A stretch of DNA of 64,000 bases from Megascapheus bottae (lineage: Eukaryota > Chordata > Mammalia > Rodentia > Geomyidae): NCBI GenBank assembly GCA_024803745.1, contig JANJXV010000190.1:186001-250000 (forward strand), written 5' to 3'. The notes beneath the pieces were generated by a model. The model made no database searches. It was not told the origin of the DNA and saw only the letters and a list, made by a program, of their open reading frames with translations. A program made the position numbers and the translations under genes. This document shows, in pieces, positions 10,701-20,500 of this stretch. Position 1 is the first letter of the stretch, and the number at the start of each line of letters is the position of its first letter.

Positions 10701-13700
10701 AAAAGCAAACCTGCCAGCTGTGGAGCTTGAACCACTCACATTACCTTTATTCAGCTGTGACAAAAATCAAGTCCCAGAACCACACAATGGCCCACCTCCC
10801 TGTATAATACAGATGTCCAAACATACCAACTACACAAACACCCAAGGGGCAGATGCAGACACCGGCTGCACACAGATGCTTTCTCTCAAATGTTTTTTTT
10901 GCACTGGCTGAAAATGTCCAAGAGGTCATTTTCTGAGGTGTAGTCTCCACTTCTGTTTATGTACAGGAACCAGAAGTAGTTCTTCCAGGCAGCAACATAG
11001 TCTGTTGAAGAAAAGGCCTGGAAACCCTTTTGCCATCAAATACTTGAATATGTGCACAAAAATGAAATGTCTCACTCAAATACAGAAATTGTTAGGAAAT
11101 ACAAGAAGTGCCAGCTAGTGTTTTGAGTGGTGTGGGAGCAACAGGCCTTGTAACCTGAGGATGTGGATGAAAGCTTGGCCACAAAGCCGTCCTAAAATTC
11201 TCAATGCAAGAATAAAAGAAACAGAATACATGAAAGCAGCAAGACATTCCAAGAGTTAACCACACAGTAACAGATGCTGTGACTAGTGAAGCAGCCCAAA
11301 GAATCCAACGGCATGATTATAATGACCAATGATGAGCTTCTATAGAGGCCTGGCTCAAGTAGTAGAGCACCCGCCTCACAAGTATAAGACCTGGAATTTA
11401 ATCCTCAGTACCACCACAAAAAAAAGGGGGGGGGGGAATGATGGATGAAAGAGGATATATATATATAGAACTTGAAAGAATTTAAAGAGGATATAAACAA
11501 GTTAGCAACAATGAAAATACAAATAAAGAGCTGGGGAGGAGGGAGCCAGGCACGAGTGGCTCACATCTGTAATCTTAGCTATTCAGGAGGCTGAGATGAG
11601 ATCAAGGTTCAAAGCCAGCCCAAGGCATGAAAAGATCATGAAACTCTTAATTCCAATTAACCACTGAAAATCCAGAAGTGATGCTATGGCTCAAAGTGGT
11701 ACAGTGCTAGTCTTATTTGAGCTAAAGGCTCAGGGACAGTGCACAGGCCCAGAGTTCAAGCCCCATGATCCAAAAAAAGAAAAAAGAAAACCTCAATATT
11801 TGAAATCAAATATAAGCTTCTCACATGTCTCTGCAATAGAGTAGAACAAATTGAAAACAGAATATCAAGTTTTGATGACAAGGTAGAGATATTAATAGTC
11901 AAATGAAGAAGCAGGGAAAATATTAAGATATTCAAGTGTAACATCAAAACCTCTGAGACCCTGTTAAAAAATCAACCAAACAATCATGGGCACAGAAGAG
12001 GTGCAACCTAAAGGGATAGAAAGCATAGTAAATACAATAGGAGAAAGGTCCCCAACCTTGATAAAGTGGCCATTAGGGACAGGAAACCCTTTTTTTCCGT
12101 CAGTCCTGGAGCTTGAACTCAGGGCCTGGGCACTGTCCTTAGGTTTTCTCAAGGACAGTGCTCTACCACTTGAGCTACCGATTCTGGCTTTTTCCGCATA
12201 TGCAGTAGAACCCAAACCCAGGCTTCTTGCATGCTAGGAAAGGACTCTACCAGTAGGCCTCCTCCCAGAGGCCTTTAAGACCTCCACAGACCAGACAGAA
12301 AAGGACCACCCCCAAACACATCATTAATTAAAACGTTAACTGTTCAGAACCAGGAAAGAGTGCTGGCAGTTGGTAGAGAAATGAATGCACGTGAAGACAG
12401 TCATGTTAAGTAAAACAAGTCAGATTCAAAAGGGCAAATGTCACATGTTTTCTTTCCTATGTGCAAGCTCAACCTAAAAGATAAACATTCACCGAGAAAT
12501 GTATATACGTGTAGAAAGACAGGTAAGGGATGACAGAACGTGTTTACAAGACTGAGGAGACGGTGAGAGAGAGAATGTTAGAGGGTAGATGATAAAACCC
12601 ACAAAAGCTGTGTAACAGGCTAGCTGGGCTGGGAGAAGAGATAGTGAGTGACGAGGCCAATCTGACTGAACTATGGTGTATGCATGCATGAGATACCAGT
12701 GACGCCTACACTAACAGAAACTGAGGAGAATCAGTGTGTGCCTGTTAGCAGAAGGGCGTGGGGAGAGGAGTGAGTATGATGAAAATGTTTAAGGTTCCAT
12801 TTTTAAAAATAAAAAACAACAAAGGTTTTTGAAGCTGGTTAAAATGTGAATCTGATCAAATTACATTGTATGTATATATAAACATCTCAAAATGAAAACC
12901 CCAGCAGGGCACCAGTGGCTCACACCTGTAATGCTAGCTACTTAGGAAGCTGAGATCTGAGGATCGCAGTTCAGAGCCAGCTCAGGCAGAAAAGTGGACG
13001 AGAGTGACCTCCGATGAACTACTCAGAAAATGCCAGAAGTGGCACTGTGCCTCAAGTGGTAGAGCGCTAGCCTTGAGTGTAAAGAAGTTCAAGCCCCAGG
13101 ACTAGCAAAAAATCAACAAAAGAAACCCCCTCTACAACTAGTTAATGCTAATAAAAAAAGGTGTGCAGAAGGGGAAAAAAAGTTCTTGAAATTCAGCCAG
13201 GTATGGTAGTATACAACTAACGTCTATCCAGGTACAGGCTAATGAACCCTAGAAATTTATGGGTTTTTTTGTTGTTGTTTTTCTTTTTTGGTGCTGGCAC
13301 TGGGGCTTGAACTCAGGACTTGGACCTGGGCACTGTCCCTTAGCTTATTTTCACTCAAGACTAGTGCGCTACCATTTGAACCACAGCGCCACTTCTGCAT
13401 TTGGTTGATTTAGACACAAGATAGACTTTCCTGTCCGGGTTGATTTCAAAGTGAGATCCTCAGATCTCACCCTCCTGAGTAGCCAGCATTACAGGAGTGA
13501 GCCATCAGTGCCCTGCCATTTCCAGCTTTTAGCTCTTCTAACCATCCAACCTGAGCATTTGTTGTTTTTGTGCCACTACTGGGGCTTGAAACTGGGACTT
13601 CTCCATCTGGCTCTGCCTTTTCCATTCATCAATGGTACTCTCGAAGCTTGTGCAACACCTCCACTTCTAGCTTTTCGGTTAGAGGTAAGAGTTTCACAGA

Positions 13701-16294
13701 TTGGCCTGGGCTAGCTTCCGACCTCATTGCCAGATCTCAGCCTCCTGAGAGCTATGATTATAGGCCTGAGGCACTGCTGCCTGACCCAACATGGGTTTGA
13801 GGGCCAAACCAAGGAATCAGCAGGCTCCAAGGCCCAGCACATACCCAATGGAGTCAGAGTTCGGTCCTTTTCCACGCAGCCATCCACATGATACTGGGAA
13901 TGCCTGATGAGGAAGATGTGCCTTGTGGCCTTGGCTTTGTAGTCGTCCAGCCTGGATGGGAGTTCCTCTTCTCCAGATTCCACATTCCTCTTTCTCAGGT
14001 TGATTAGGGAAAGTGGTTCTCGCCTAATGGTAAAGATGGTATGTCTTTCAGTATTGGATAAACCAGGACCAGTAAGTACTGGCATGGAGAACACACTTTT
14101 ACTCTACACTACAGGCTCAAGTGCCCATACTGGTTGGATCATGGAACTGAAGCTACTGAAGGTTAACTCGGAGAGGTAGGGAACAACAAAAATCAAACCT
14201 GTTAAAATTTATTCAGACTGGTGGAAGAGGAAAGTCTGGAGAGCTAAGGTGATGATAGCTTTATAAGGAGGGCTGACTCAAGCTGCAAACCAAAGCATCA
14301 GAAAATGTCTGGAAGCTACAGGCAAAGAGGAAACCATAGACTCCATAAAGGACAGAGACGGAACAAAGTCTTCCAGCATGGACAAGTGGAGACAAGAAAA
14401 TGCTTTCCCCTGGGCCAGGAGTTTGGCCTAGTGATAGAATGCTTGCCTAGCATGCATGAAGACCCAGGTTTGATTCCTCAGTACCACATACATAGAAAAA
14501 AAGCTGAAAGTGGTGCGGAGGCTCAAGTGGTAGAGCTCTAGCATTGAGAAAGTCCAAGGATAGTGCTCGGGCTCTCAGCTCATGCCCAGGACTGGGGGGG
14601 AAAAAAATGCTTTTTGGGGCTGGAAATATGGCTTAGTGGTGGAGTGCTTGCCTAGCACACAGGAAGCCCTGGGTTCGATCCCTCAATAACACATAAATAG
14701 GAAAAGCTGTGGCTCAAGTGGTAGAGTGCTAGCTAGCCTTGAGCACAGAGAGACTCAGGAAGAGAGCCCAGGCCCTGAGCCTGGCAAACAAAATGGGAGA
14801 GTGAGAAGAAAGGAAGGAAAGAAAATGCATTCCCTTCTTAGTCCCTTCTTCTGGTTGTTCAATCCTATCTGCCACAAGTCCTTCTCCAAAGGACTCAATT
14901 TAAGATCCTGCATCTTTCCTCCCATAAATCCAGACATTGCAAACACAGGCCATTAGTTTAAATCAGTAAAGCAGGACTTAACTTTTTGTTCTATTTAAAG
15001 CAAATTCCCTGGCCTCAAAGTGTTTTCCTTCAAAGGGCATAAGAAATTCAGTACACTATATTGTTCTGTTTTTGTTATTTGAGGCAGGATCTCTTAGAGA
15101 GCCAAGGCTGTTCTCAAACTCACCCTCCTGCCTCAAGCGCTCAAGTGCCATGAAACCCATCTTGTGCACTTCTCACAGATGGATGAAGGTCCACTGCGAG
15201 GAAGTAACCATTTGAACTAACTAAAAGAAAAACATCCCGATTGAGGAACCTTCCACAAGACACCTGATCAGCACTGTTCAACCCATGATTATCAAAAGGA
15301 AACTCTGAGTAACCGTCAAAGCTGAACGGAGCCCAGACACAATGACTCACGGCCAGGCTGGATCTCCAGGCTAAAGCTCAACAAATCAACAAAGGATACT
15401 AGACGGGAATAATGTATCAACTCACTGCACTAATTGCAACAAATATAACAGAGCTTGTGTACCAATAATTTTAGAGTAAATTGGGATGGAAGAAAAAGCA
15501 CCTGCTTGCTATTTCTCTACGTACAAACCCTACTGCAGCCGGGCCCCGTGCTGGGCCGGGGATCCCGGTTCAGAGCCAGCCCGGGCAGGAAAGGCGGCCA
15601 GACTTGTCTGCGGCGGCGCCGTGGCTCGTCCAGCTCTGGGTCTGAGACCCCGGGTGGACCGGGGGTGTGAAGAGTGCCGGGTGGGCGCGGCGGGAAGCAG
15701 CGCCGCCGTCTACCGCCCGTGCTCGTCTAGGGAGCAGCGCCGCCGTCTACCGCCCGTGCTCGTCTAGGACGGGGCGAGGGAGCAGCGCCGCCGTCTACCG
15801 CCCGTGCTCGTCTAGGGAGCAGCGCCGCCGTCTACCGCCCGTGCTCGTCTAGGACGGGGCGAGGAAGCAGCGCCGCCGTCTACCGCCCGTGCTCGTCTGG
15901 GGAGCAGCGCCGCCGTCTACCGCCCGTGCTCGTCTAGGGAGCAGCGCCGCCGTCTACCGCCCGTGCTCGTCTAGGACGGGGCGCGGGAGCAGGCGACCCT
16001 CGCCGCGGGAACTGCGAGAGGCTCCGTTCAAACCCCGCGACCTGGGGCCGCGAGCGGGTCCCGGGCCTGCCCGCCCCCCCGCCCACGACGACGGGTCGCC
16101 TACCTGTCCCAGTTGGGGTCCCAGACGCCGGGCCTCGGCCGCGCGCCCTCAGCCCAGGCCGGCGGCTCGCCCCCGCGCTGCTCCGCGTCCCCGCCCGCCC
16201 ACGGCTTGCCCACCGCGACCGCCGAGAAGAGCACGGCGGCCGAGCCCCCAGCCAGCCCGCAGGCCGCTAGCTGCAGAGCCTGCCGGAACGCCAT
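7570..16294 (-). CDS. PGAM5: PGAM5, mitochondrial serine/threonine protein phosphatase (complete, 6 exons, 289 aa)
   Basis: Coding exons in transcript order are 16294-16104, 14023-13845, 10324-10199, 10098-10010, 9923-9790 and 7720-7570: 870 bases, 289 codons plus TGA, the length of the human long form. PGAM5 is a phosphoglycerate-mutase-fold phosphatase that uses a phospho-histidine intermediate. It is anchored in the inner mitochondrial membrane and acts in mitophagy, fission (DRP1) and necrosis signalling. Visible landmarks: an N-terminal membrane helix (about residues 7-29) with the PARL cleavage pair Phe23-Ser24; the multimerisation motif WDPNWD (58-63); a KEAP1-binding NxESGE motif (77-82); catalytic RHS with His105; and second catalytic His230 in CHAN. 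All introns are GT-AG. ANKLE2 lies downstream on the other strand and PXMP2 upstream on the same strand, as in human. Confidence 0.97.
7904..8105 (-). repeat. IDL-Geo SINE with target-site duplication
   Basis: The direct repeat CATTTTCATGTT flanks it at 7892-7903 and 8106-8117. Confidence 0.93.
8175..8410 (+). repeat. B1-Geo composite SINE
   Basis: GGCGCAGTGGCTCATGCCTG starts the 7SL-like half. The Geo half follows after GAAAACAGGAAGTGGGGC. Confidence 0.85.
8488..8722 (-). repeat. IDL-Geo SINE with internal duplication
   Basis: A diverged minus copy in which GGGCTTTGTACA occurs twice in tandem (about 8645-8667). Confidence 0.75.
8745..8862 (-). repeat. B1-type left half
   Basis: It is the 7SL-like part only, reversed, ending TTACAGGCGTGAGCCGCCAA. 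Confidence 0.75.
9790..9923 (-). CDS. PGAM5: PGAM5 exon 5: catalytic His230
   Basis: It encodes [15 protein letters not shown] through IVC plus two bases of Arg240, including FICHANV with His230. The acceptor reads CCCAGCAG, a tandem NAGNAG site. The start given keeps Gln196, as in human. Confidence 0.94.
10010..10098 (-). CDS. PGAM5: PGAM5 exon 4
   Basis: The 89-bp exon encodes [14 protein letters not shown] and ends on the complete codon for Val195. The acceptor CCACAG is immediately upstream and the donor is GTG/GTAAAA. Confidence 0.93.
10199..10324 (-). CDS. PGAM5: PGAM5 exon 3
   Basis: This 126-bp exon (phase 1 to phase 1) encodes [14 protein letters not shown] and the SSMTRAVET segment of the phosphoglycerate-mutase fold. 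The acceptor is TGTAG/GCC and the donor CCAG/GTGAGT. Confidence 0.95.
10506..10704 (+). repeat. IDL-Geo SINE
   Basis: Its ID half has lost the CCTCGGTACCAC part of its 3' end. It has a long A tail. Confidence 0.88.
11346..11424 (+). repeat. ID-like monomer
   Basis: GGCCTGGCTCAAGTAGTAGAGC to CCTCAGTACCACCACAAAAA forms a single tRNA-derived unit without a Geo half. Confidence 0.6.
11546..11788 (+). repeat. B1-Geo composite SINE
   Basis: GCCAGGCACGAGTGGCTCAC begins the left half. The right half ends at CCCATGATCC with an A-rich tail. Confidence 0.85.
12090..12267 (-). repeat. IDL-Geo SINE
   Basis: A diverged, shortened minus copy. GCATGCTAGGAAAGGACTCT marks the reversed ID half. Confidence 0.75.
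12903..13125 (+). repeat. B1-Geo composite SINE
   Basis: GGGCACCAGTGGCTCACACC to the A tail after CCCCAGGACTAGC. Confidence 0.85.
13262..13520 (-). repeat. B1-Geo composite SINE
   Basis: A reversed Geo half followed by a reversed 7SL-like half ending TGAGCCATCAGTGCCCTGCC. Confidence 0.82.
13559..13782 (-). repeat. Diverged B1-Geo composite SINE
   Basis: An older copy directly next to the previous one and 60 bases from PGAM5 exon 2. The middle part is rearranged. Confidence 0.65.
13845..14023 (-). CDS. PGAM5: PGAM5 exon 2: KEAP1 motif and catalytic His105
   Basis: The acceptor TTAG precedes 14023. The exon encodes Arg64 to Leu122 plus the first base of Gly123, including NVESGE (77-82) and LIRHSQY with the phospho-accepting His105. 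The donor is GG/GTATGT. Confidence 0.95.
14409..14609 (+). repeat. IDL-Geo SINE
   Basis: A full-length plus copy starting CTGGGCCAGGAGTTTGGCC. Confidence 0.9.
14615..14793 (+). repeat. ID-Geo type SINE, diverged
   Basis: GGGGCTGGAAATATGGCTTA with GGGTTCGATCCC, followed by a short Geo half. It is in tandem with the previous element. Confidence 0.8.
15065..15160 (-). repeat. Old B1-like fragment
   Basis: GAGGCAGGATCTCTTAGAGA to CAAACTCACCCTCCTGCCTC is the reversed core of a 7SL-derived monomer. Confidence 0.55.
15694..15993. repeat. 37-bp GC-rich minisatellite in PGAM5 intron 1
   Basis: There are seven near-identical copies of a 37-bp unit (GGAGCAGCGCCGCC...GTCTAG). An extra 11-bp spacer GACGGGGCGAG follows copies 2, 4 and 7, giving a mixed period of 37, 48 and 85 bp. 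A partial eighth copy ends the array. Copies differ by one or two bases only. Confidence 0.95.
16104..16294 (-). CDS. PGAM5: PGAM5 exon 1: membrane anchor and multimerisation motif
   Basis: The ATG reads at 16294-16292. The exon encodes residues 1-63 plus two bases of Arg64 and ends at a GACAG/GTAGG donor. It carries the hydrophobic anchor, the PARL site and a Gly/Ala/Pro-rich linker before WDPNWD. It lies wholly in a CpG island. Confidence 0.95.
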
Positions 16295-16355
16295 ACCGCC
16301 TCCCACGCGGAAGGACGGCCCGCGGCGGGACGGAGCGCGACGCAGGACATAATTC

Positions 16356-16367
16356 TGCGCACGCGCG
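16356..16367 (-). promoter_or_regulatory. NRF1-type site in the PGAM5 promoter
   Basis: TGCGCACGCGCG is a perfect match to the palindromic consensus YGCGCAYGCGCR. It lies 62 bases upstream of the PGAM5 ATG. NRF1 commonly drives nuclear genes for mitochondrial proteins, which fits PGAM5. Confidence 0.65.
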
Positions 16368-16381
16368 CTCCGCTGGCGGAA

Positions 16382-16391
16382 GCCCCGCCCC
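16382..16391 (-). promoter_or_regulatory. GC box (Sp1 type)
   Basis: GCCCCGCCCC on the + strand gives GGGGCGGGGC on the PGAM5 strand, 15 bases upstream of the NRF1 site. Confidence 0.5.
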
Positions 16392-17061
16392 CGGGGTGTC
16401 CGGGCCGCGGGGCCTGCCGGGAGCCCGGCGGAGGTCCGGGCGGGCACACGAGGGTCGTCGGCTGGCGCTCGCTTTGGGGAGTCAGGGTGGCCTCTCCGGG
16501 CTCGAGCGACCTTCCCGCCGCCGAGACCACCGGAGGCCTGCACGCGGCGTCCACACCTGTGCGCTCACAATGGGCTCCCCGCAGCCGCCCGCGGGCCGCA
16601 CAGCCCGGGCCCTGCGTCACTGAGGAGCCGGCCAGCCTCGGGCCGAGGGGATGAGGGCGTCCGCGCGCCCCGCGGGCAGACCCTGCCTCGCCGCCTTGGG
16701 CCTCGCCCCCAGCACCCTCCAGTTTTTTCCTAACGGCGTTTTTCGTGCTTTTGCCCACGCCAGCCGGGATCACGATCCACCCGTTTACAGTTCTTGCATA
16801 GCTAGCACGACAGGCACACGGCGCGGTGCCCAACTATTGGTTAACGTAGGTGTCTTGCCAACTATGTGCCCAAGGCTGGCCTTGCATGGTTATCCTTATT
16901 TCTTCCTCCTGAACAACTCACCTGCCCAAGATCCCACTTCTAAATATCCCTGAAATGAGAATTAAGTTTCAGAAAGAGTTTTGTAGGGGACACATTCAAC
17001 CTATGGTAAATTTTATGGTAAGTAAAATAAGCTGGTCATTAAAAAAAAAAAAAAGAATGTG

Positions 17062-17234
17062 AGGGGCTGGGAAGGTGGCCTGGTGGTAGAGGGCTTGCCT
17101 AGCATGCAAAAAAAAACCTGGGTTCAATTCCTTGGTACCACATACACAGAAAAAGCTGGAAGTGGCACTACCCTTGAGAAAGCTCAAGGACAGTGCCCAG
17201 GCTCTGAATTCAAACCCCAGGAATGAAAAAAAGT
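17062..17234 (+). repeat. IDL-Geo SINE
   Basis: A plus copy with part of the Geo half deleted, ending 30 bases before the PXMP2 poly(A) signal. Confidence 0.85.
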
Positions 17235-17265
17235 CACAACCACCATAGAAGCAGCTGCATTACCC

Positions 17266-17271
17266 TTTATT
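17266..17271 (-). terminator. PXMP2: PXMP2 poly(A) signal AATAAA
   Basis: TTTATT on the + strand, 194 bases after the PXMP2 stop. The implied 3'UTR is about 17250-17464 and contains no repeat. A SINE lies immediately beyond it. Confidence 0.65.
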
Positions 17272-17464
17272 GTGACATTCATCTGGTAGAAGGTGACAAC
17301 TGAAGTCCCCTCTGCTTCCCACATCAGCCGCTGTCTTTCTAGAACACAAGGTGCTAACACTGACATTTCTGTTTTTCCTCCTGTGATTAGGTGAAGTCCT
17401 GCCTGGGCATGTTCTGCTGTCTCCCTCTGATTTACCCAGGTCTCTGTCCACAGAGTATCTGAAG

Positions 17465-17533
17465 TCACTTCCCCAAAGAGGCCAGGTAGGCATACCAGAA
17501 CAAAGCTGCCAGGTTGGCAAAGAGCACCCGGAA
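17465..17533 (-). CDS. PXMP2: PXMP2 terminal coding exon
   Basis: It has 22 codons, FRVLFANLAALFWYAYLASL then GK and TGA at 17467-17465. The acceptor is CTTGGCAG. This is the last transmembrane helix and C-terminus of the family. Confidence 0.94.
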   Translation of the reverse strand, partial: FRVLFANLAALFWYAYLASLGK

Positions 17534-20500
17534 CTGCCAAGAGAACAGGTGGGCCATGGTGAACAGAAGGCCTGACTATATCCACCAGGCACCAGCCACC
17601 CCAGAAGGGTTCACTCCGTCCATTGATGTTGCTGGATGGCCCACTTACCTGTATTTCCTAGCACTTTAGTTAGTACCAAATGCTGTGCCAAGTCCCAGCA
17701 GAGATGGGAGGACAGGCCCCCCCTAACAGTGTTCACAGGCCAGAGGACTGTGGCCCTGACTCAAGAAATCACAGACAAGGAGCTGTACTTCTTTACTGAA
17801 CACATATGCTCAGGAGATTCTCCCTCCCTGGGGCAGGCCACTAAGCAGTGCTGCGTCCACATAACAGCCAGCCTGTCCCTGCTCCCCTGCCTACTTCTTG
17901 AGTGACCCGTCTTCGGCTCTGACCCCATGTCCTGGCACTTGCTTTAATCACCTAGACTTAATCCCACCCATAACCACCTCTAGTCAGGTGCTGTCTATCC
18001 CTGGCAGTGACTCCATGAGTCTTTCCTGCTAATTATGCTTGCCAATCATAGGTCCTTCTAATGCTTGTTAATCACACCTTGCTGGAGCACTGGGGCACAT
18101 AGCAGATGCTCAGTGAATACTGCTGAACAATGTCTTTTCCCTTTAAGAATGAACTTCAGTTACCTGACCTGCTCCTATACTCCTCAGAAGCACTGTTTTC
18201 TGGCCTCTACACTACTCTGCCATGTTGCCTTAGAACTTCTGACAGCCTATAACTCCCACCTATAATGTCCTGCAGTTGCAGTCTTAAAAAAAAAAAAAAA
18301 ATCCTATCATCTCTACCTCCTCTGCCTCCCCAGAAGCTGACTACAAGCAGGCCTACTGCAGGCCTACGCCAGAAGGATAGCCACCCTCAGACTAGCAAGC
18401 TCCCTCTGCCCAGAATCCTCTCTCCAGTCAGCTTACTCTCCTGCTCTCTTTATCCCCCTCAACATCACCAGCCCACTTCCACTGCTCAGACCCAGTACAA
18501 ACAGATGGCAATCCTGTCTGCTACCCAGTGGAGTGTCTCTTCTGTCACAAGGAAAGCCCTAAACCAAGCAAAACTCTGTGTGTGCTCAGTGGACGCTCAC
18601 TGTCCACAAGAGGGCTACAGGGAGCCCCCCCCCTTTTTTTTTAAAGACATGTGTGTTTACCTGTTCCACAACAAGCAGTGTCCTGCATCCTGAGAATACC
18701 GCTTGGGTACCTGTGGCCCCAACTCTTGAGCCTCAAAGTACCTCTCCACTCCAGCCACTCTTCTGTTTCTTCCCACCTCTTCACTGACACCTCAATCAAG
18801 TCCAGAGACTTGTGACTGGTTACTTACGATCTTCTCTTCCTCAGACTCTGGATTTCATTTCCCTGTCCCCCTCTGTCTTGATACAGGGTCCCACTATGGA
18901 GCCCAAGATGGCCTCAAGTCCATGATTCTCCTGTATGAGCCCCCCAAGTTCTTGGACTATAGGTGTAGACCATAATGCCCAGCTAGATGTATGATTTCTT
19001 GTGTGTTTCCAACCTGCTCCATTTGAAGAATCTGGCTTCAACCACATCTAGCCCCCACATGTTCTTAGGAAGGTTGCTGGTAAGGTCACAGGGCACATGC
19101 TTCTGTTCTGCTTTAATTTTCTGCAGCTGCTTCTATGCATGACCAGCCTTTTGTCAGTCACTGTGTTCCTCTGGTTTCCTGGTACTTCTTAGCATTTGTG
19201 ATGTGATACAATATGAATGTGTGTGGTCTATATGTGCAGGTTTGTGTGCACATATGGTGACATATGTGTAAATGGATGGTGGGTGTGGCATGTATAGGTC
19301 CAGTGTGTGTGTGTGTGTGTGTGCTTTTTTCTTTTTGTCACCCCTGGGGCTTGAACTCAGGGCCTGGCTGCTGTCCCTGAGATCTTCAGCTCAAGGCTAG
19401 CACTCTAACTACTTTGAGCCACAGCACGATTTCCCGTTTTCTGATGGTTAATTGGAGATAAGAGTCTCAAGGAGACCCGGAAATTTGGCCTACTGGTAGA
19501 GTCCTCACCTAGCATGTGTGAAGCTCTGGGTTTGATTCCTCGGTATCACATACACAGGAAAAGCCAGAAGTGGTGCTGTGGCTCACATGGGCAGAGTGCT
19601 AGCCTTGAGAAAGATCAAGGACAGTGTTTCCTGAGTTCAAGCCCCAGAACTGGCCAAAAAAAAAAAGTCTCACTGACTTCCATGCCCCGGCTGGCTTTGA
19701 ACTGCGATCCTCAGATCTCGGCCTCCTGAGTACCTAGGATTACAGGTATAAGCCACTGGAACCTGGATAAGTGTGTGTTCTGAGTGTGTATATGGAGTGT
19801 TGTTTATGGGAGGAGGGATGCCACCTCTTTCTCTCCTCCAACCAGGTCCTCTGCTGGGCCTCCGAAGCAGGGTGGCCTCCTAGCCTGTGTGAGCACCTTC
19901 CAGAATGCTTAAGAGAGTGGGGAGGAGGGTTCCCCAGGCAGCCTAAACCTGCTACCCTGGGTCCTGGCTGAACTTGTGTTTTCTGAGGGCTCTTGCCTTT
20001 TCCCTCTTCACTGTAGCTGACTTTCTTTCTTCTGGATTTTGAGCTTGGCAAACGTTCCTGGTGTCCAACTCCCAACAAAACACAATTTCAATGGGATCCC
20101 TGGACAGTACCAGAGGAAGAGTGCCTTTGTGGGAGGAGGAGGCCTTGATCTATTACTCTACTGGGGCCCTTTCCTTCAAATTGGGTGTCTGGGGGACACA
20201 GATAGGTGAAACCTGGTGAGAGAAAAGCTACTATGCAGCAACTGCAGCAGCACTGTTCTCCACCATCCAAGTCAGGCATAGAACAGGCCTGCTGTGCTCC
20301 ACCAGGCCACCCCCACAGCTCTCTGTGTTCATAAGTGTTTAAGAGTTCCCCAAAGGAACACCTCTGTGACATCAGGCATCACCCTCCTTCACTGTATCCG
20401 CTTGCTTACTACAGTTCCTCAGCTCAAGCAACCCAGAATGTGTCAATTACTAGAAAGCCCCAGAAATTGTTAAATGAATGAATGAATGAGACTATTTGTT

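Larger units (their letters stand above)
10325..13844 (-). other. PGAM5: PGAM5 intron 2
   Basis: It is about 3.5 kb, mostly SINEs (10.5, 11.3, 11.5, 12.1, 12.9, 13.3 and 13.6 kb). Unique sequence between them (10.7-11.3 and 12.3-12.9 kb) shows no exon or RNA gene I recognise. Confidence 0.7.
14024..16103 (-). other. PGAM5: PGAM5 intron 1
   Basis: It holds the CpG-rich 37-bp minisatellite (15694-15993) next to exon 1, an old B1-like piece near 15.1 kb and two tandem sense-direction ID-type SINEs at 14.4-14.8 kb on the opposite strand. No further exon is seen. Confidence 0.7.
15540..16740. promoter_or_regulatory. PGAM5: CpG island over the PGAM5 promoter, exon 1 and start of intron 1
   Basis: CpG and G+C density rise sharply compared with flanking AT-rich repeats and drop again on both sides. 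It spans the PGAM5 start codon at 16294, so it is the natural promoter. No TATA box is placed to serve PGAM5. Confidence 0.85.
16345..17249. other. Intergenic stretch between PXMP2 3' end and PGAM5 promoter
   Basis: The left part is the upstream half of the PGAM5 CpG island (to about 16.74 kb). The rest is AT-rich with one IDL-Geo SINE (17062-17234). No gene is seen. Confidence 0.6.

Noticed and set aside
15694..15993. Regular 37-bp repeats resembling a CRISPR array
   Set aside because: Repeats abut each other or share one identical 11-bp spacer; there are no unique spacers. The context is a vertebrate intron.
15889..16623. A 244-codon plus-strand open frame across the PGAM5 CpG island
   Set aside because: It is antisense to PGAM5 exon 1, composed of GC-rich low-complexity residues, and shows no known domain.
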